Source: Puccinia triticina (taxonomy: Eukaryota > Basidiomycota > Pucciniomycetes > Pucciniales > Pucciniaceae). Taken from it: a stretch of 64,000 bases of DNA. The notes below the pieces were generated by a model. That model ran no database searches. It had not been told where the DNA came from and worked only from the letters and a program-made list of their open reading frames with translations. The stretch is taken from contig NC_070571.1 in NCBI RefSeq assembly GCF_026914185.1, positions 2,790,001 to 2,854,000 of the forward strand, in the 5' to 3' direction. This document shows, one piece after another, positions 31,736 through 43,530 of this stretch. Within the stretch, counting starts at the first letter, position 1. Each line of letters starts with the position of its first letter. Made by a program: the position numbers and the translations under genes.

Positions 31736-32378
31736 TAGAGATTGCCAAGTGGACCTGGGTGCCTGCGGCGGGTACAGGTACCTGAGGTCATTTTGGGCAT
31801 ATTTAGATACCCGGACTCGGACCCGGCACCCGTAGGGTGGGTACCGGCGGTACCTGTGGCGGGTATCACAGGTACCACCTACAATTCAACCCTCTAGCTG
31901 GTCTATGCCAGCTTTGAGGGTAGTGTAGACTGTTGATGACCGGCACAGACTGGTCATCAAGGGTGTATATACCCTCTTGATGCCCAACCTGGGCCGGGTA
32001 TTGAGAGGGTGCATGTATACCCTCTTGATGTCCAGTCTGTGCTGGAAACTAAGAGGGCATACAGTCTTGATGACCAGCACAGACCGGACATCAAGAGGTC
32101 CGGTCTGTGCCGGTCATCAAGAGTTTACACCACCCTTGAAGATGGCATAGACCGTCATCAAGGGTGTATATCCCCTCTCAATGCCCGGTCTGGGCTGGAT
32201 ATCAAGAGGGTATGTATGCATGTGAATTCTTGATGTCCGGTCTGTGCCGGACATGGAGAGTGTGTGTGTATACCCTCCCAACATATTCATAGTAGGCACA
32301 AGGGTTAGACCCGCACACGGCACCCATGGGGGGGGTACCCGCCCATGGATACCGGGTACCACCCACGGGCAATCTCTA
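31736..32378. mobile_element. 643-bp hAT-like non-autonomous element with palindromic-repeat core
   Basis: Ends TAGAGATTGCC and GGCAATCTCTA are inverted copies, and AATTGGAC occurs on both sides (31728-31735 and 32379-32386), a perfect 8-bp duplication as made by hAT transposases. Between GTACC-rich subterminal segments lie about nine palindromic units such as CTTGATGTCCGG-TCTGTG-CCGGACAT, spaced about 45 bp. Unit order and linkers (for example GTTTACACCACCCTTGAAG) match the larger member at 39563-44120. There is no open frame of note. Confidence 0.85.
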
Positions 32379-32386
32379 AATTGGAC

Positions 32387-33020
32387 CTCTCCAACAGCTT
32401 TGGCTTCACCTCCAAAGCTGCTCTGGGTCTTCTCCACTAGGATGGCACTTGGATACCCAGCACCCGCCAGCAGGTACCCGGAACACCCGCTCAGCACCCG
32501 CCAGAGGGTGCCGGGTGCGGGTGTTCAGTTTTTGGGCAGGAAAAAAACAGGTACCCACCCATCTTGGTGGGCCAGATGGATCGGAGGGATCTCTGCATTT
32601 GAAGAGGTGGGAGGTGTACATACTACCTCAAGCGGAGCAATCCCTCCGCCCAGAGGTGTGTACACCTCCTCAACCGGAGGAGTCCCTCCAGTCAAAAATC
32701 TTGTGCAACTCTTTGACCGGAGGGATCCCTCCGGTCAAGGAGGTACTACACCCCCGGGACTCCGGGAGGAATCCCTGGGTCAGCAAGTGAATGGGAGGAT
32801 CCCTTCCCGGTCATCAATCTACTAGATGTCTGGGAGGACTCCCTCCTGGTCATTGATCTACTAGATGGCTTGGAGGACTCCCTCCCTCTCATTGATCTAC
32901 TCAATGGCTGGGAGGACTCCCTCCCGGTCATCAATATAATCGATCCCTCCCGGTCATCAATATAATCAGTGGCTGGGAGGACTCCCTCCCGGTCATCAAT
33001 ATAATCAATGTCTGGGACGA
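32387..33020. repeat. Repeat array with GGGAGGACTCCCTCC units
   Basis: From 32600 to 32760 inverted GGAGGGATCCCTCC-type motifs alternate with CTCAACCGGAGGAG. From 32765 to 33010 a unit of about 46 bp (GGGAGGACTCCCTCCCGGTC-ATCAATATAATCAATGGCT) recurs five or six times. Each unit contains a short perfect palindrome GGGAGGACTCCCTCC/CGGGAG. Copies vary in the AT-rich part. Confidence 0.65.
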
Positions 33021-33137
33021 CTCCCTACCTGCATGCACGCGCAGGTCTACTTTGAAACCCCCTATTACCATCCACTATTCCTTCAATCTGGTTAAAAAGG
33101 AGCAAAAAGACTTTCTTTGCATCCTTGATGGTTAGAG

Positions 33138-33640
33138 GACCTAGTTCTCTTGACGACGAGCTCTGGAGGACTTGTCCAGGTTCTGGTACGCCCCCTGGAT
33201 GGTTCTGGACATACGAAACAGTTCGGAGTACACTTGACAACAATGATGCTGTCGGCCTCTCATCCTCCCGTGACCTCGAGGAGGGCCTGCTGGGTTTCTC
33301 TTAGCTGCTCCTCTCCCGGCTGCATGGTTGTTCTGGTGATAGTTCGCTGGTCTGTGGTAAGGGTGAATTGGAGTTTGTTGCGCCTTCTGACGCGGTCCAG
33401 TCTGGTGTATCAAAAATGGATTCCATCCCTCCATCAAAAGCAGAAGCACTTTGCGTCCTATCAACGCTTCCAAGCTCCGGTGAGACGCTGTGGCCTGTCT
33501 CCGTAGGACTTCCATCCCTTGGAGATTCCCTCCCGCCACTGCTAGGAGGTACTTCTGCTTGCAGGCTTCGTGAGTCTGCATCAGGAACTCCTCCTCCGGC
33601 GGCCAGGCTTGGCGTAGGAAGTTGCTCCACGCTTAAACTC
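33138..33640 (-). CDS. Uncertain ORF, possibly a gag-like or element-derived fragment
   Basis: A minus-strand frame begins after a stop near 33643 with AWSNFLRQAWPPEEEFLMQT, then HEACKQKYLLAVAGG, ALIGRKVLLLLMEGWNP and a basic Arg/His/Gln-rich tail, ending near 33138. Conserved-looking aromatic and acidic spacing at the start suggests real coding descent. No start codon precedes that segment in frame, so this is probably a fragment or a downstream exon. I cannot name a family. Confidence 0.3.
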
Positions 33641-33719
33641 CCCTGCTGGGGGCCGGTTTGGCGGATCTGGTAGAAGAAGCACGGGAATTTGGTCAGATTT
33701 ATCCAACTTGGGAGGCATG

Positions 33720-35183
33720 GGTACTGCTTGATTGTAATAGTACTAACTAATCTCTATTATGTCGGAGTTGTCGTCTTCTTGAGTTACAGGATTACACTCT
33801 GGTACCGGCCTTTCAGCTAAGTATCTCTGCAATAGACCGGGAGAATTTGGAACACTACACGGCGGACGCAAAACTCAAAAGGATGCCCAAATAATATTTG
33901 GAGATCCTTTGAAGTTCCCGTCAGTAGCAGGGGACGTCGCGGACCTTGGTCCACAGCAGAAACAAAGGCCCTCTGAAGTGGGATGTTGAATGTATTCCGA
34001 ATGCGCTTTGGAGTACCTTCAGAGGAAAGCTCCTTTGACTCTCCTCCAAGGGGAATCTTTGAAGTACATTTGAATATATTCCAAAGGGGCTCCAAAGTGT
34101 TTAGACTTCGAAGTTTCTTCGATTGCTGCCTTCGAATGCCCTGTGATTGGTTTGAAGGTGTCAGCTGGCAAGTAAAACCCTTCTACCCCTTAGATTGCCA
34201 GATCAGCTTTTACTACACCATCTGCACTCCTTACAAGTTTCACATCTGTTTCACTTTCATTTCCCTTGTTATTGACATATGATTTATGCTTATACCTAGT
34301 GATACTTGTAGATGGAAGCTTATAAGTTTTACTTGCTGGATTCTATTGTTCCCCAGACTTTCAGAAGAGAAGAACATAATAAACATCTTTTATTCATTCC
34401 TCTTTATTTGAAGATACATCAACACATCACTACTTCAAATAGCCAGTTTCCCTCATATCAACAAATCACTGTCCGGAAACTCAAGCCTGACTGTCTCAAA
34501 TACTTATCACCGGCTGGGAGTAAACTCTTTGGATCAGATTCAACCCCATCTACGACTCAGAGCCACTGGATTATCCCAGTAAACTTCCATCGAGTGGATT
34601 CACATCTTCCCCGGAGTAACCCACCGCTGACAGAAGGGCACATTCAAAGGAACTTCAAAGGAACTTTGAAGTTCCTTCGGAGTTGGCTCAGCCAGTAGGC
34701 AGGGTTTTCCTGGGTTGCTTGTTGGAACGGGTTGCCCGGCCAGATTCACACACGGGCTGCCCATTCAGGTTGGGTGCATTTGCCGCGGCCCGTTTGGCAT
34801 TGGATAGCTTGCATCTTTGCGGGCAAGCCACAAAGGGTTCCCAGTGCTCACGGGGCCCCTGAAGGGGTACCCCTTGTTGAGATAGTGTATTAGCATTTCC
34901 CTATGTAGTATGCTTCTAACCTATAAACCCACAACTTAGCCTATATTTTACATGTATATAGTCTAGTTTTTATTCTTACTGTTATCCTTCCTCACTGAAT
35001 GATTATTACAAGTTGACTCACTGTGCTTGGACCATGTGCTTGACACTTTGTCAATCTCTCTTACTCTCCTGTCACCAAGTTACCCTCAACACCCCTTACT
35101 TGTAGATACATAGCAATAAAGTAAATTCATATTTCCCTCATGTCTTATCATACAGGGGAGAGGAAGGGGGAGGAGAGTAATAC
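33720..35183. other. Non-coding region with short CTTTGGAG/CTCCAAAG repeats
   Basis: Inverted short words of the CCTTTGAAG/CTTCAAAGG type cluster at 33890-34130 and 34640-34690. One is a perfect hairpin, AGGAACTTCAAAGGAACTTT with GAAGTTCCTT. This resembles the array at 50239-50690. No gene was recognised; the 34312-34698 frame lacks motifs. Confidence 0.4.
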
Positions 35184-35792
35184 TTAAGATAGTCCAAGAT
35201 CTACCTCTTGGTTGCCCCGGTCTTGATTGATGACCGCCATGCACGCCTCAATTTCTTCTTTGGAAGGAGGTTGTTGTTTGTCTTCTTCTTGTTCTGCATC
35301 TTTGACCGTCTTTTTGCCGTCCCAGACGGCTTTGGCAAGTCTGTATATCAGTTGAGCGTATGCAACTCCATAGGTCGTCGATTTCCTTTGGAGTCTGGCT
35401 AGGTCCTTGTCTATGTCATCCCAGAACAATATTTGCCTCAAGGTGGATTGGCGGCAATGATTGATTTGGTTAAGGTTGGCCATGAATTGCAAGTAACACA
35501 AGCAAAACTTGGCGCCATTATTGAGGACCGAGTGAATTTTTTCATTGCTGAGCCTTTTGAAATCCGGATGAAATCCGTCGTATACGTTGGAAATGAGTTT
35601 GTAAAGGTTGGGGACCACGGCGGGCGCGCCGGACCCACTCAATCCGACCTTGATGAGCACCGCAAGCGCTGTTTTTTCTTGTTTGACCGTTTCAGCAACA
35701 AGTCTCTCCAACTCGTTGTCGGAGAAGTTTGCGGGTAAATTTGTGGCTTGAAAATTGGCTGATGCACCCTCAATCTCATCCTGAGGTGGCAA
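35184..35792 (-). CDS. Uncharacterised protein, possibly with an upstream exon
   Basis: A 202-residue minus-strand frame starts MPPQDEIEGASANFQATNLP and is followed by amphipathic helices (NELERLVAETVKQEKTALAV, NLYKLISNVYDGF, LRQILFWDDIDKDLARLQRK). It ends in an acidic/Gln-rich tail. No signal peptide, membrane segment or catalytic motif is seen. CCACCTCAG directly before codon 5 is an acceptor-like site. An upstream frame (36085-35848, beginning MLDNRISQPLTGNHGWDQFE) could be a first exon, but the most obvious donor (GTATGC at 35847) gives the wrong phase. Donors at GTGTGT or GTTGTT just upstream would fit. The exon structure is thus unresolved and the function unknown. Confidence 0.5.
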   Translation of the reverse strand: MPPQDEIEGASANFQATNLPANFSDNELERLVAETVKQEKTALAVLIKVGLSGSGAPAVVPNLYKLISNVYDGFHPDFKRLSNEKIHSVLNNGAKFCLCYLQFMANLNQINHCRQSTLRQILFWDDIDKDLARLQRKSTTYGVAYAQLIYRLAKAVWDGKKTVKDAEQEEDKQQPPSKEEIEACMAVINQDRGNQEVDLGLS

Positions 35793-36085
35793 AGACCGTC
35801 AGTGCATTTTGATAGTGCAAAACATGAAGACAAAACAAAGTGCATACCATTACTTGCTGACAGGGGTCTCAGACACACGCAACCAACAACCGGGAGACTT
35901 GTCTGGCCGTGGGGGCCACCGGGGATTTTCTGCCGGGAAAAGTTGTACATGTTGGGGGAAATGCCTTCAAGGCCGGCGGGGTTGATTCGGTTCCCCGGGT
36001 CGGTCCCCAACGGGTTGTAACTGCCCTCGAATTGGTCCCAGCCATGATTGCCTGTGAGGGGCTGAGAAATCCTGTTGTCTAACAA

Positions 36086-37004
36086 GTACTGGGCTAGGGG
36101 GGGGGGGGGGGGGGGGGTGAGGGGAGATCAGAGACGGTGATCAGTATACTGCTTGGGTGTTTGGAGACAAGGATGGCAATGGGGCATGGTTGTTTGGTGA
36201 CTCACTTAGGCGGAAAGGGGTGCTGATTGGGGTTGGTGATCAGTTTCAAAGGTATTGGAGGAAGCAAGGGGAGTTGCTTGGCGACTTACTTAGGTGGAGG
36301 GAGAGGGGCACTGATTGGTGTTGGTGATCAGGTTCAAACGGTTTCCAGTTGGTCAGTGATGAGGCGGGGTTGCGATCTGGACAAGATATTGGTTTTGTCT
36401 GGTCAAGATATCAGGGGAGGCAAGCAAGTCCAATGGAGTCGGACTTGCTTGCAGGGGTGCTGTGGGCTGCAGGAGTGGAGCCAGCCGCGCCAATTCCGCT
36501 GTGCCTGCCTCATCAAGGGCCTTGCATTTGTTATAAATTCAAGCCCCAAATACCTTTAATTTGCTCTCACCCACATTTTACCGGATTATTTACCCATCCA
36601 CGTCCACAAGAAATTTTGGGGCATATAACCTTTCTTTTTATCCTAAAGATAAATTCAACTCATCTCAATATACTCAAGTATAACATTAAGCTTAAGTATA
36701 AAACATTATAAAATTATAAAATTACCCCATCCAAGATAATTTTGATGACTTCTGATAGATGGCACCACAAAACCGTCATTTCTTTTCTTTCTCCTTTTTC
36801 TGATCATCGTCAAAATGTACATAGGACATTATCTCTTTACTCGTCCTTCACCCGAACCCCACAAAACCAAAACCCAAATCACATCATCCTGCGCAATCGC
36901 AGGTAGGCCATTAGCTTCATATTATTTCACCTTATTTCATAACCAATATACAAAACCCAATCCTTCTAACTGTTTATATTTATATTCTTTCTTCTTTTTT
37001 CAGG
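36086..37004. other. Non-coding, with a G homopolymer
   Basis: A run of about 24 G lies at 36099-36117 and neighbouring bases. Two near-copies of a block with TTGGTGATCAG lie at 36225-36330. The rest is AT-rich with no gene seen. Confidence 0.4.
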
Positions 37005-37425
37005 TGTGTTGCTGAGAGTTGTCGTCGTCGTCGTTGCTGGAGTTGTCTAACATCAAAACTTGTTCCACTAAGGTTAGTTAGAAGAAATTAAATTCACGCG
37101 TTTACATCCTTTTAACCCGTGAAGAAGAGACTAAACATTATCTCTTTACGCGTCCTTCACCAGAACCCCACAAAACCAAAACCCAAATCACATCATCCTG
37201 CGCAATTGCAGGTGTGTTGCTGAGAGTTGTTGTCGTCGTTGTCGCTAGAGTTGTCTAACATCAAAACTTGTTCCACTAAGGTGTGTTGCTGAGAGTTGTC
37301 GTCGTTGTTGTCGCTAGAGTTTTCTAACATCATAACTTGTTCCACTAAGGTGTGTTGCTGAGAGTTGTCGTCGTCGTTGTCGCTAGAGTTGTCTAACATC
37401 AAAACTTGTTCCACTAAGGTGTTAA
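37005..37425. repeat. 66-bp minisatellite
   Basis: About four copies of a unit containing GTGTGTTGCTGAGAGTTGTC and CTAACATCAAAACTTGTTCC. Each copy differs mainly in the number of GTC triplets. The minus strand reads as an acidic Asn/Asp/Ser repeat peptide, but it has no independent sign of being expressed. A second, partly overlapping duplication of about 60 bp (CCAGAACCCCACAAAACCAA) lies at 36849 and 37154. Confidence 0.7.
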
Positions 37426-38495
37426 TCTCAATTGTGCCACAATCCCCTGAGCCAATTATATCTAAAATTGACAATGGTAAGAACATCAGATCACTGTACC
37501 AAAGCGCGAAATGGTGTGAACAACTCACCCAACAACACCATGTGCAAATGGCTGCAATGGGCAATAAACACTACTATATTTTTGAGCCCATAACTTTGAT
37601 TGGATCACCTGATAGTTACATTTTGATGCCAATTTTTTTCTACCAGAAAGTGACTGAGGTAGAAAATGATTTATATGCCAAGTGTATTAGGCCCAAATTC
37701 ACATATCCAGATGAACAAGGGAAATTCCATTGCTACATACGCCCAAACATTGGCTACCATGACCAAGATTTACTCAACATACCGGTTAGAAGATTTCACA
37801 AGACATACCAGGAAATCCGTCATATTGATGGGGAGTTGTTGATGTTCAAGTGTGGCAATGTGATATGGGGTAAGCCCCGTTCAAATATCATGTATCATTT
37901 GGATGTTCATTTTAACTAAAAACCTCCTTTGCAACTATCCTTATTGACAGAATATGGAGCCCCAACAATGTCTGAACCAATCCCAGTTCCCAATGATTGG
38001 AGAGATAGGGCAGACCACAGGGTCATTCGCCATGTTCCCATAACCCTCTATTCTGATTACACCTCAGGGAAACAGTCAAAACAATGGAACAAGCATGTTT
38101 CATACTACTTCACTTTAGGGGGCCTGCCTCCATAAATGACCAATATGTAGTATAATTTTCATTTTGTTGCCACATCTAATGTTGTGTCAGCTTTGCAGAT
38201 TGGGGAGCCAATTGTAGCAGAAATAAATTATTATATGTGAAGGAGTCTCAGGAAGGACATCAGCATCTGACATTCTATCATTTGCACTTAGTGCATTGGC
38301 CAATGCAGGTGGCATTGCATATGACGCTGGTATGAAACAGGAGGTGATGTATATGATTGTCCCACTTGCATTCCTGGACAACTCACCAATGGCAGCCAAA
38401 ATTACCAGCACAACCAATCCTGGTCAAGCCAATAATCCATGCAGAATGTGCCATCTGAGCGTGCAATCAAAAAGCCAGAGCCTAACAGTGGGCCA

Positions 38496-38805
38496 ATACA
38501 CTAATGTTATTTGTTAGTGTAGTGTATTTGAGCCAAAACCAGCTAACAATAACAACATTTTCTGTTATCTCGTTTTTTGTGTTGCTAATAATACAGGAAC
38601 TTGCCCAGGAAATAGTGATGGATAACAGCAATAACTGTTATTGTATCCTGTTAGTAGCAATAAAAGACCCGTTATTGTTGTTATTGCTGTTATTTCCTGT
38701 TATTGTTAGTATGGATACTTGTATCTCAGATAACAAATAACATGAATTTGGGAGTCAATAAAATGGCTACACTAACAGTTATTGTCCAATAACGTTAGTG
38801 TAGTG
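38496..38805. mobile_element. 310-bp MITE with 10-bp duplication inside the broken gene
   Basis: Ends read ATACACTAATGTTATT and its near-complement AATAACGTTAGTGTAGTG. The flanks CAGTGGGCCA (38486-38495) and CAGTGGCCCA (38806-38815) are a 10-bp duplication with one change, as for Mutator-like elements. The interior is AT-rich with TGTTATT/AATAACA repeats. It interrupts the coding frame of the 37430-47855 pseudogene. Confidence 0.7.
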
Positions 38806-39775
38806 CAGTGGCCCATTGAATTTGCAGCCAGAGGTGCACATTGGAATTTCTCCAATCTTTCTTTGGCCTACCAGAATTACCAGTTCCCAGGCAGTGGCAT
38901 GAAACTAGAAGTTGATCTCATGAACTTTGGGAAACTTATTATACAAAGACCAAGAATGAATTCCTCACCAAAACTGCACAGTATGGTTTGAAAGACCAAA
39001 TCACCCATAGATTGATTGAATTGCACACACAGAAGGTACAGGAAAGGATAAGAATTGCTGAACTTGCCACAAATGCACCACCAAGAATATTCAATTCATA
39101 CCTAGAGCTAGCTTCCTTTGATTTTTGTAATTACACCCCAGTGGAGATACTACATGTACTAGTCCTCCTTGGTTGCGTGAAATATCTTTTGGCTGACTTC
39201 ATGAAAAATTGGCTGAGCAAGAGGCACCTAAAAGAAGTGGAAGCCAGATTACAATCCTTCAATACTGATGCACTCAATTTCCCACCACTTCAGGCCACTT
39301 ACATGATGGCCCACCATGCATCCTTTATTGGTAAAGATTTTTGAATAATATTGCAGGTGGCCACAATTGTATTTTTCCCATATATGACAGAAGACCTGAA
39401 GGATCTATGGTTCTCAATGTGCTACATAGCAAGTATGGTTTTTCAGACGACCATCTGCGATCTGTAAGAGTACTTACAAGAACTCACAGCTGTTATCCGG
39501 TAGTTTATGTATCACATATCTAAAATGTCAGGCAGATGGTCAAATAAACCAAAGATCCACATTAGAGATCGCCCGTGGGTACCCGTGGGGGGTACCCGGT
39601 ATCTGTGGGCGGGTACCCGCCAGCCCTTGGCGGGTACCCGCCCGCAGGTGCCGTGTGCGGGTCCGGGTATGTAAATTTGGATGGCGGGTACCCGTCCAGG
39701 TACCCGCTGCATTTGCAGCGCGATCATGGCCCCCGCTAACCCAACCCTCTTGGTGTCCAGCACAGTAGGGATGAT

Positions 39776-42700
39776 AATCGGGCGGGCCGGCCGGCCGGCG
39801 GCCCGAACCCGCCCCGGGTTCGGGTCGGGCTCGGGCGACGCCTTGCGAGAAAAAATCAATGTCGGCCCGACCCGGCAGACCCGCCACTGTATCCGGGCCG
39901 GGGCGGGCGGCCCGTCGGGTCCCGCCGGGCCACCCCCGAATAGGCCGGGGGCGGGGACCCAAGCGGATATCGTGTGCACTGTGAGTCTCACATGATACAG
40001 CTAGCGCCACCGATCCCCTGCCACCCACCACCATCCAGCCACCACCGCCGTCGAATCCCACACCGCCGTCGAATCCCCCACCATCCAGCCACCACCACCG
40101 TCGAATCCCCCCCACCGCCATCCTCCTCAGCCCCACACCCCTCCCCACCGCCCCCCATAGCCAAAGAGCAGTGCACGACTGAACCAAAAAAATACACACC
40201 CCACCACTCCCCCCACCGCCGTCGCATCCACCACCGCCGTTGCATCCACCACCGCCGTCGAATCCACCCGTTCAACCACCACCCCCAAATCTATCAGATA
40301 TCCGCTTGCCAACTACGAACCGGAACACCTATCGACTCTCGGCTATCAACTTTTGGCGTCAACCCTTGACTACATGGCTGAATCGACTGGCGAGGAAAGC
40401 GACATTCCAGTCTCTTCCACTGGACCGAATATGCAACCAAATTGATCTGGTGATGACCCGCCTCCGACTCCACTGCCAGCAGATACCCAGAGCGAATCAC
40501 AAGAAGAGATCAGCGGCAGCCAATCAAAGAGGCGAAAACTCACGAGTGGTGTGTGGGAGCACTTCTCCAAGTTCATAGGTGAGTTATTATCTTTCTGCTT
40601 TCCTGAATCTTCCCATATTTCCTGCTCTAGCCATTCCAATATTATACTAACATTCTTAATTTCTTTGGTATGGGCATCATTTTCTAGACACAGATGGCAA
40701 GGAGAAGGCCAAGTGCAATTACTGCGAAGTGAAGCTTGTAGGCGCCTCGTCTGCTGGAACCAACCATCTCCATCGACACTCGAAGAAATGTCTCGTTGAG
40801 AAAGGCGGTGTCATGGTGGCACAAGGTCTTTTGAACTTTAGCTCGTCGATCAAATCTGCCGGCCACACCGTCTGGATATACAATCAAGATCAATCTCGCA
40901 AACGAATGGCAGAAATGGTAATTCAACATGAATACCCCTTTGCAATGGCTGAGCACGAAGGCTTTGTCAATTTCATGAAAGAAACTCAGCCTCAATTCAA
41001 GATGCCCGGACGCCAGACTCTGCGAAACAATTGCATCAAATTTTTCAACAAACAAAAAGCGACCTTTATCGCTCTCATCGCAAAGGACGCCGACCATGTT
41101 GCACTCACAACCGATCTATGGACGGCCTCCGATCTCACTGGATATATGGTGATCACGGCCCACTATATCAGCGCACAATGGAGCCTTGAGAAGTTAATCA
41201 TCAGTTTCCGACCACTTCCGCCTCCGCACTCCGGCCCTGCTATTTCCGACCGACTCAGTCAAGTACTACGTGATTGGAAGCTTATCAACAAGCTAGCTTT
41301 TGTCACAGTTGACAACGCAGCCTCAAACACAGCAGCCCTCGTTAGACTTCGACGATATGTGGATGATCGCTCTGCTACTCCGGGCGGTGCAACCTCGTGT
41401 TATTTCCATGTGCGCTGCTTAGCCCACATCATCAACCTCATCGTCAAGGATGGGCTCAAATTCTCCGGTTCAGCTGTTGATCAACTACGCAACAGTGTTC
41501 ATTACATCCACGGATCACCAAGCCGCATGGATGCCTTTGAAAAGGCGCTCACTGCAGTTGACATCGAACTCGACAAGAAACGACCTTGTAAGGACGTTCC
41601 GACGCGGTGGAACTCCACTTACCTAATGATTGAGTCTTCCTTACCCTACAAGCTAGCCTTCGAGGAACTAGCAATCCAAGACGATAAGTATGACTACTGC
41701 CCGACCGAGGCTCAATGGGAGGAACTGGCTTCAATGGAAAACTTCCTTGAGCCATTTTATCAAGGTTGGTGTTTATTTTTCTTCTCAATTTTGTTTATTG
41801 GACCATTTTGGACCGAGTCACTTATATCGGTCTTGTTTTAGCAACGGTTTTGTTGAGTGGCACCCAATATCCAACCATCAATTATGGATATCGAGCGATG
41901 TCGGCCGTTGAACATCAACTAAACCATTATGCGGCCCATCCAAGCGATCTCGTGAACCTCAAAGACATGATCAAGCCGATGAAGGCCAAATTTGAAAAGT
42001 ATTGGGAACCATCAAAGGAACTCCTGGCCATTGGTCTTATTCTTGACCCCCGTTTTAAGATGCGATACCTCCGCTTTCATCTCGAGCAGCACACCGCGCC
42101 CGACCAGGACATCAATGAATTTGTCGGAAATGTGCGATCGACCGTCTTTCAACTATGGAACCTGTATGCTCCAGCTTCATCATCTGCCGCTGAGCCAACC
42201 GCCAATCAAAATCAAACGAGGCCAACAAAGGCAATCAACAAGGACTTGACTGCCTTCCATCAGTACATGGCTGGAACCGTTGAAGCTTCGCCGAATGCAC
42301 CTGCGGCTGAGTTGGATCTTTACCTCGAAGAACGAAATGTGATCCTCTCCGACAATTCTGATTCCGAGTTCGACCTGCTTGGCTGGTGGAAAATGAATTC
42401 ACCTCGATTCCCATCACTATTGAAGATTGCCAGGACAGTGCTCATGGTCCCAACAACATCAGTAGCCTCTGAGTCGGCTTTCTCTACAGGCGGGCGAGTT
42501 CTTGATGATGATCGAATGCGCCTGAATGAAGATTCTGTCGAGGCATTGATCTGCTCTCAAGACTGGATCAAGGCTGCCAAGCGGGCAGCCTTGCAGTGAT
42601 TTTTCTTGTTATTTCCCTCGTCATTACTAAATTTATACACGCAAATTATTTTTTCACCAATGTTTTTTCACTGCTCCTCCCTGGGAATCAAGTAGAAACA

Positions 42701-42939
42701 ATTTTGAAGGCTATTTATCCTAAATTCTTATTTTTATTTTTATTTTTCTGGCTCCTTATGGTTTTTGGGCGGGGCCCGCCGGCGGCCCGCGGGCTGTCCA
42801 TGGGCAGCCCGAGTCATAAACGGGTTTGGGTTTGGACATCATTTGAATGAGGCTGGCCCGGCCCGGCCCGTCCATCAAGTTCCCGGGCTGCGTCGGGCCA
42901 GCCCGCAGGCGGCCCGAGCCCGCCCGATTACCATCCCTA
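39776..42939 (+). mobile_element. hAT transposon nested in the palindrome-core element
   Basis: The left end TAGGGATGATAATCGGGCGG and the right end, whose complement is TAGGGATGGTAATCGGGCGG, match except for one base. CCAGCACA is found at 39767-39774 and 42940-42947, the 8-bp duplication expected for hAT, with one extra G (39775) at the left junction. The element encodes the transposase at 40374-42599. Its insertion point is the spacer of a palindromic unit (CTTGGTGTCCAGCA / TGCTGGACGCCAAG). Confidence 0.88.
40374..42599 (+). pseudogene. hAT transposase, three exons, one premature stop
   Basis: Predicted exons are 40374-40578, 40688-41764 and 41842-42599 (introns of 109 and 77 nt, both GT-AG); together 679 codons. 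It has a BED-type zinc finger (VWEHFSKF, then CNYC, then HLHRH), a central RNase H-like region (LTTDLWTASDLTGYMVITAH, FVTVDNAASNTAALVRL, FHVRCLAHIINLIV) and a C-terminal hAT dimerisation domain (WWKMNSPRFPSLLKIARTVL, then TTSVASESAFSTGGRVLDDD). The first catalytic Asp lies in TTDLW. Codon 24 is TGA (40443-40445), upstream of the BED finger, so a full-length product needs readthrough or a later start. The remainder is open. Related to the decayed copy at 60699-64000, with which it shares an intron position. Confidence 0.85.
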
Positions 42940-43530
42940 CCAGCACATGCTGGACGCCAAGAGGGCATACACTCTTGATGTCCGGCACAGAGCGGACAGC
43001 GGGATATGCCCTCTCGATGTCCGGTATGTGCTGGACACCAAGGGGCCATACACTCTCGATGTCCGGCACACAGCGGACATTGGGAGGGTATATGTATGCC
43101 CTCTTGATGTCCGGTATGTGCTGGACACCGAGGGGGCATCCACTCTCAATGTCCGGCCCAGACCGGACATCGAGAATTCACACGCAGACATACCCTCTTG
43201 ATATCCGGCCCAGACCGGGCACCAAGAGGGTATATACACCCTCGATGACGGTCTATGCCGGCTTCAAGGGTGGTGTAAACTCTCGATGACCGGCTAAGAC
43301 CGGACATTGGGAGGGTATGCACACACCCTCTTGATGTCCGGTCTGTGCCGGTCATCGAGACTGTATGCCCTCTCGATGTCCGGTCTGTGCCGGTCATCAA
43401 GACTGTATGCCCTCTCGGTGTCCAGCACAGACCAGACATTGAGAGGGTATACATACACCCTCTCGATACCTGGCCCAGGTCAGGCATGGAGAGGGTATAT
43501 ACCCCCTTGATGACCGGTCTGTATCGGTCA
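42940..43530. repeat. Array of about 13 palindromic units, period about 45 bp
   Basis: Each unit reads CTCTYGATGWCCGG, a 4-8 bp spacer, then CCGGWCATCRAGAG, joined by linkers such as GGTATATACAC or GGGCATACA. Copies are imperfect and both strands read alike because each unit is self-complementary. There is no spacer diversity of CRISPR type and no cas gene. Confidence 0.85.

Noticed and set aside
37193..37564. Minus-strand acidic repeat protein
   Set aside because: It is generated by a 66-bp minisatellite with a GTC-repeat. The non-repeat end shows no conservation and the plus strand carries recognisable coding sequence.
40000..40370. Pro/His-rich frame at 39974-40369
   Set aside because: Translation of CCACCACC-type repeats in the hAT element's 5' region. 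It is out of frame with the BED-finger exon.
42940..43530. Regular ~45-bp repeats resembling a CRISPR array
   Set aside because: The units are themselves palindromic, linkers are similar to each other, there is no cas gene, and the genes around have spliceosomal introns and are eukaryotic.
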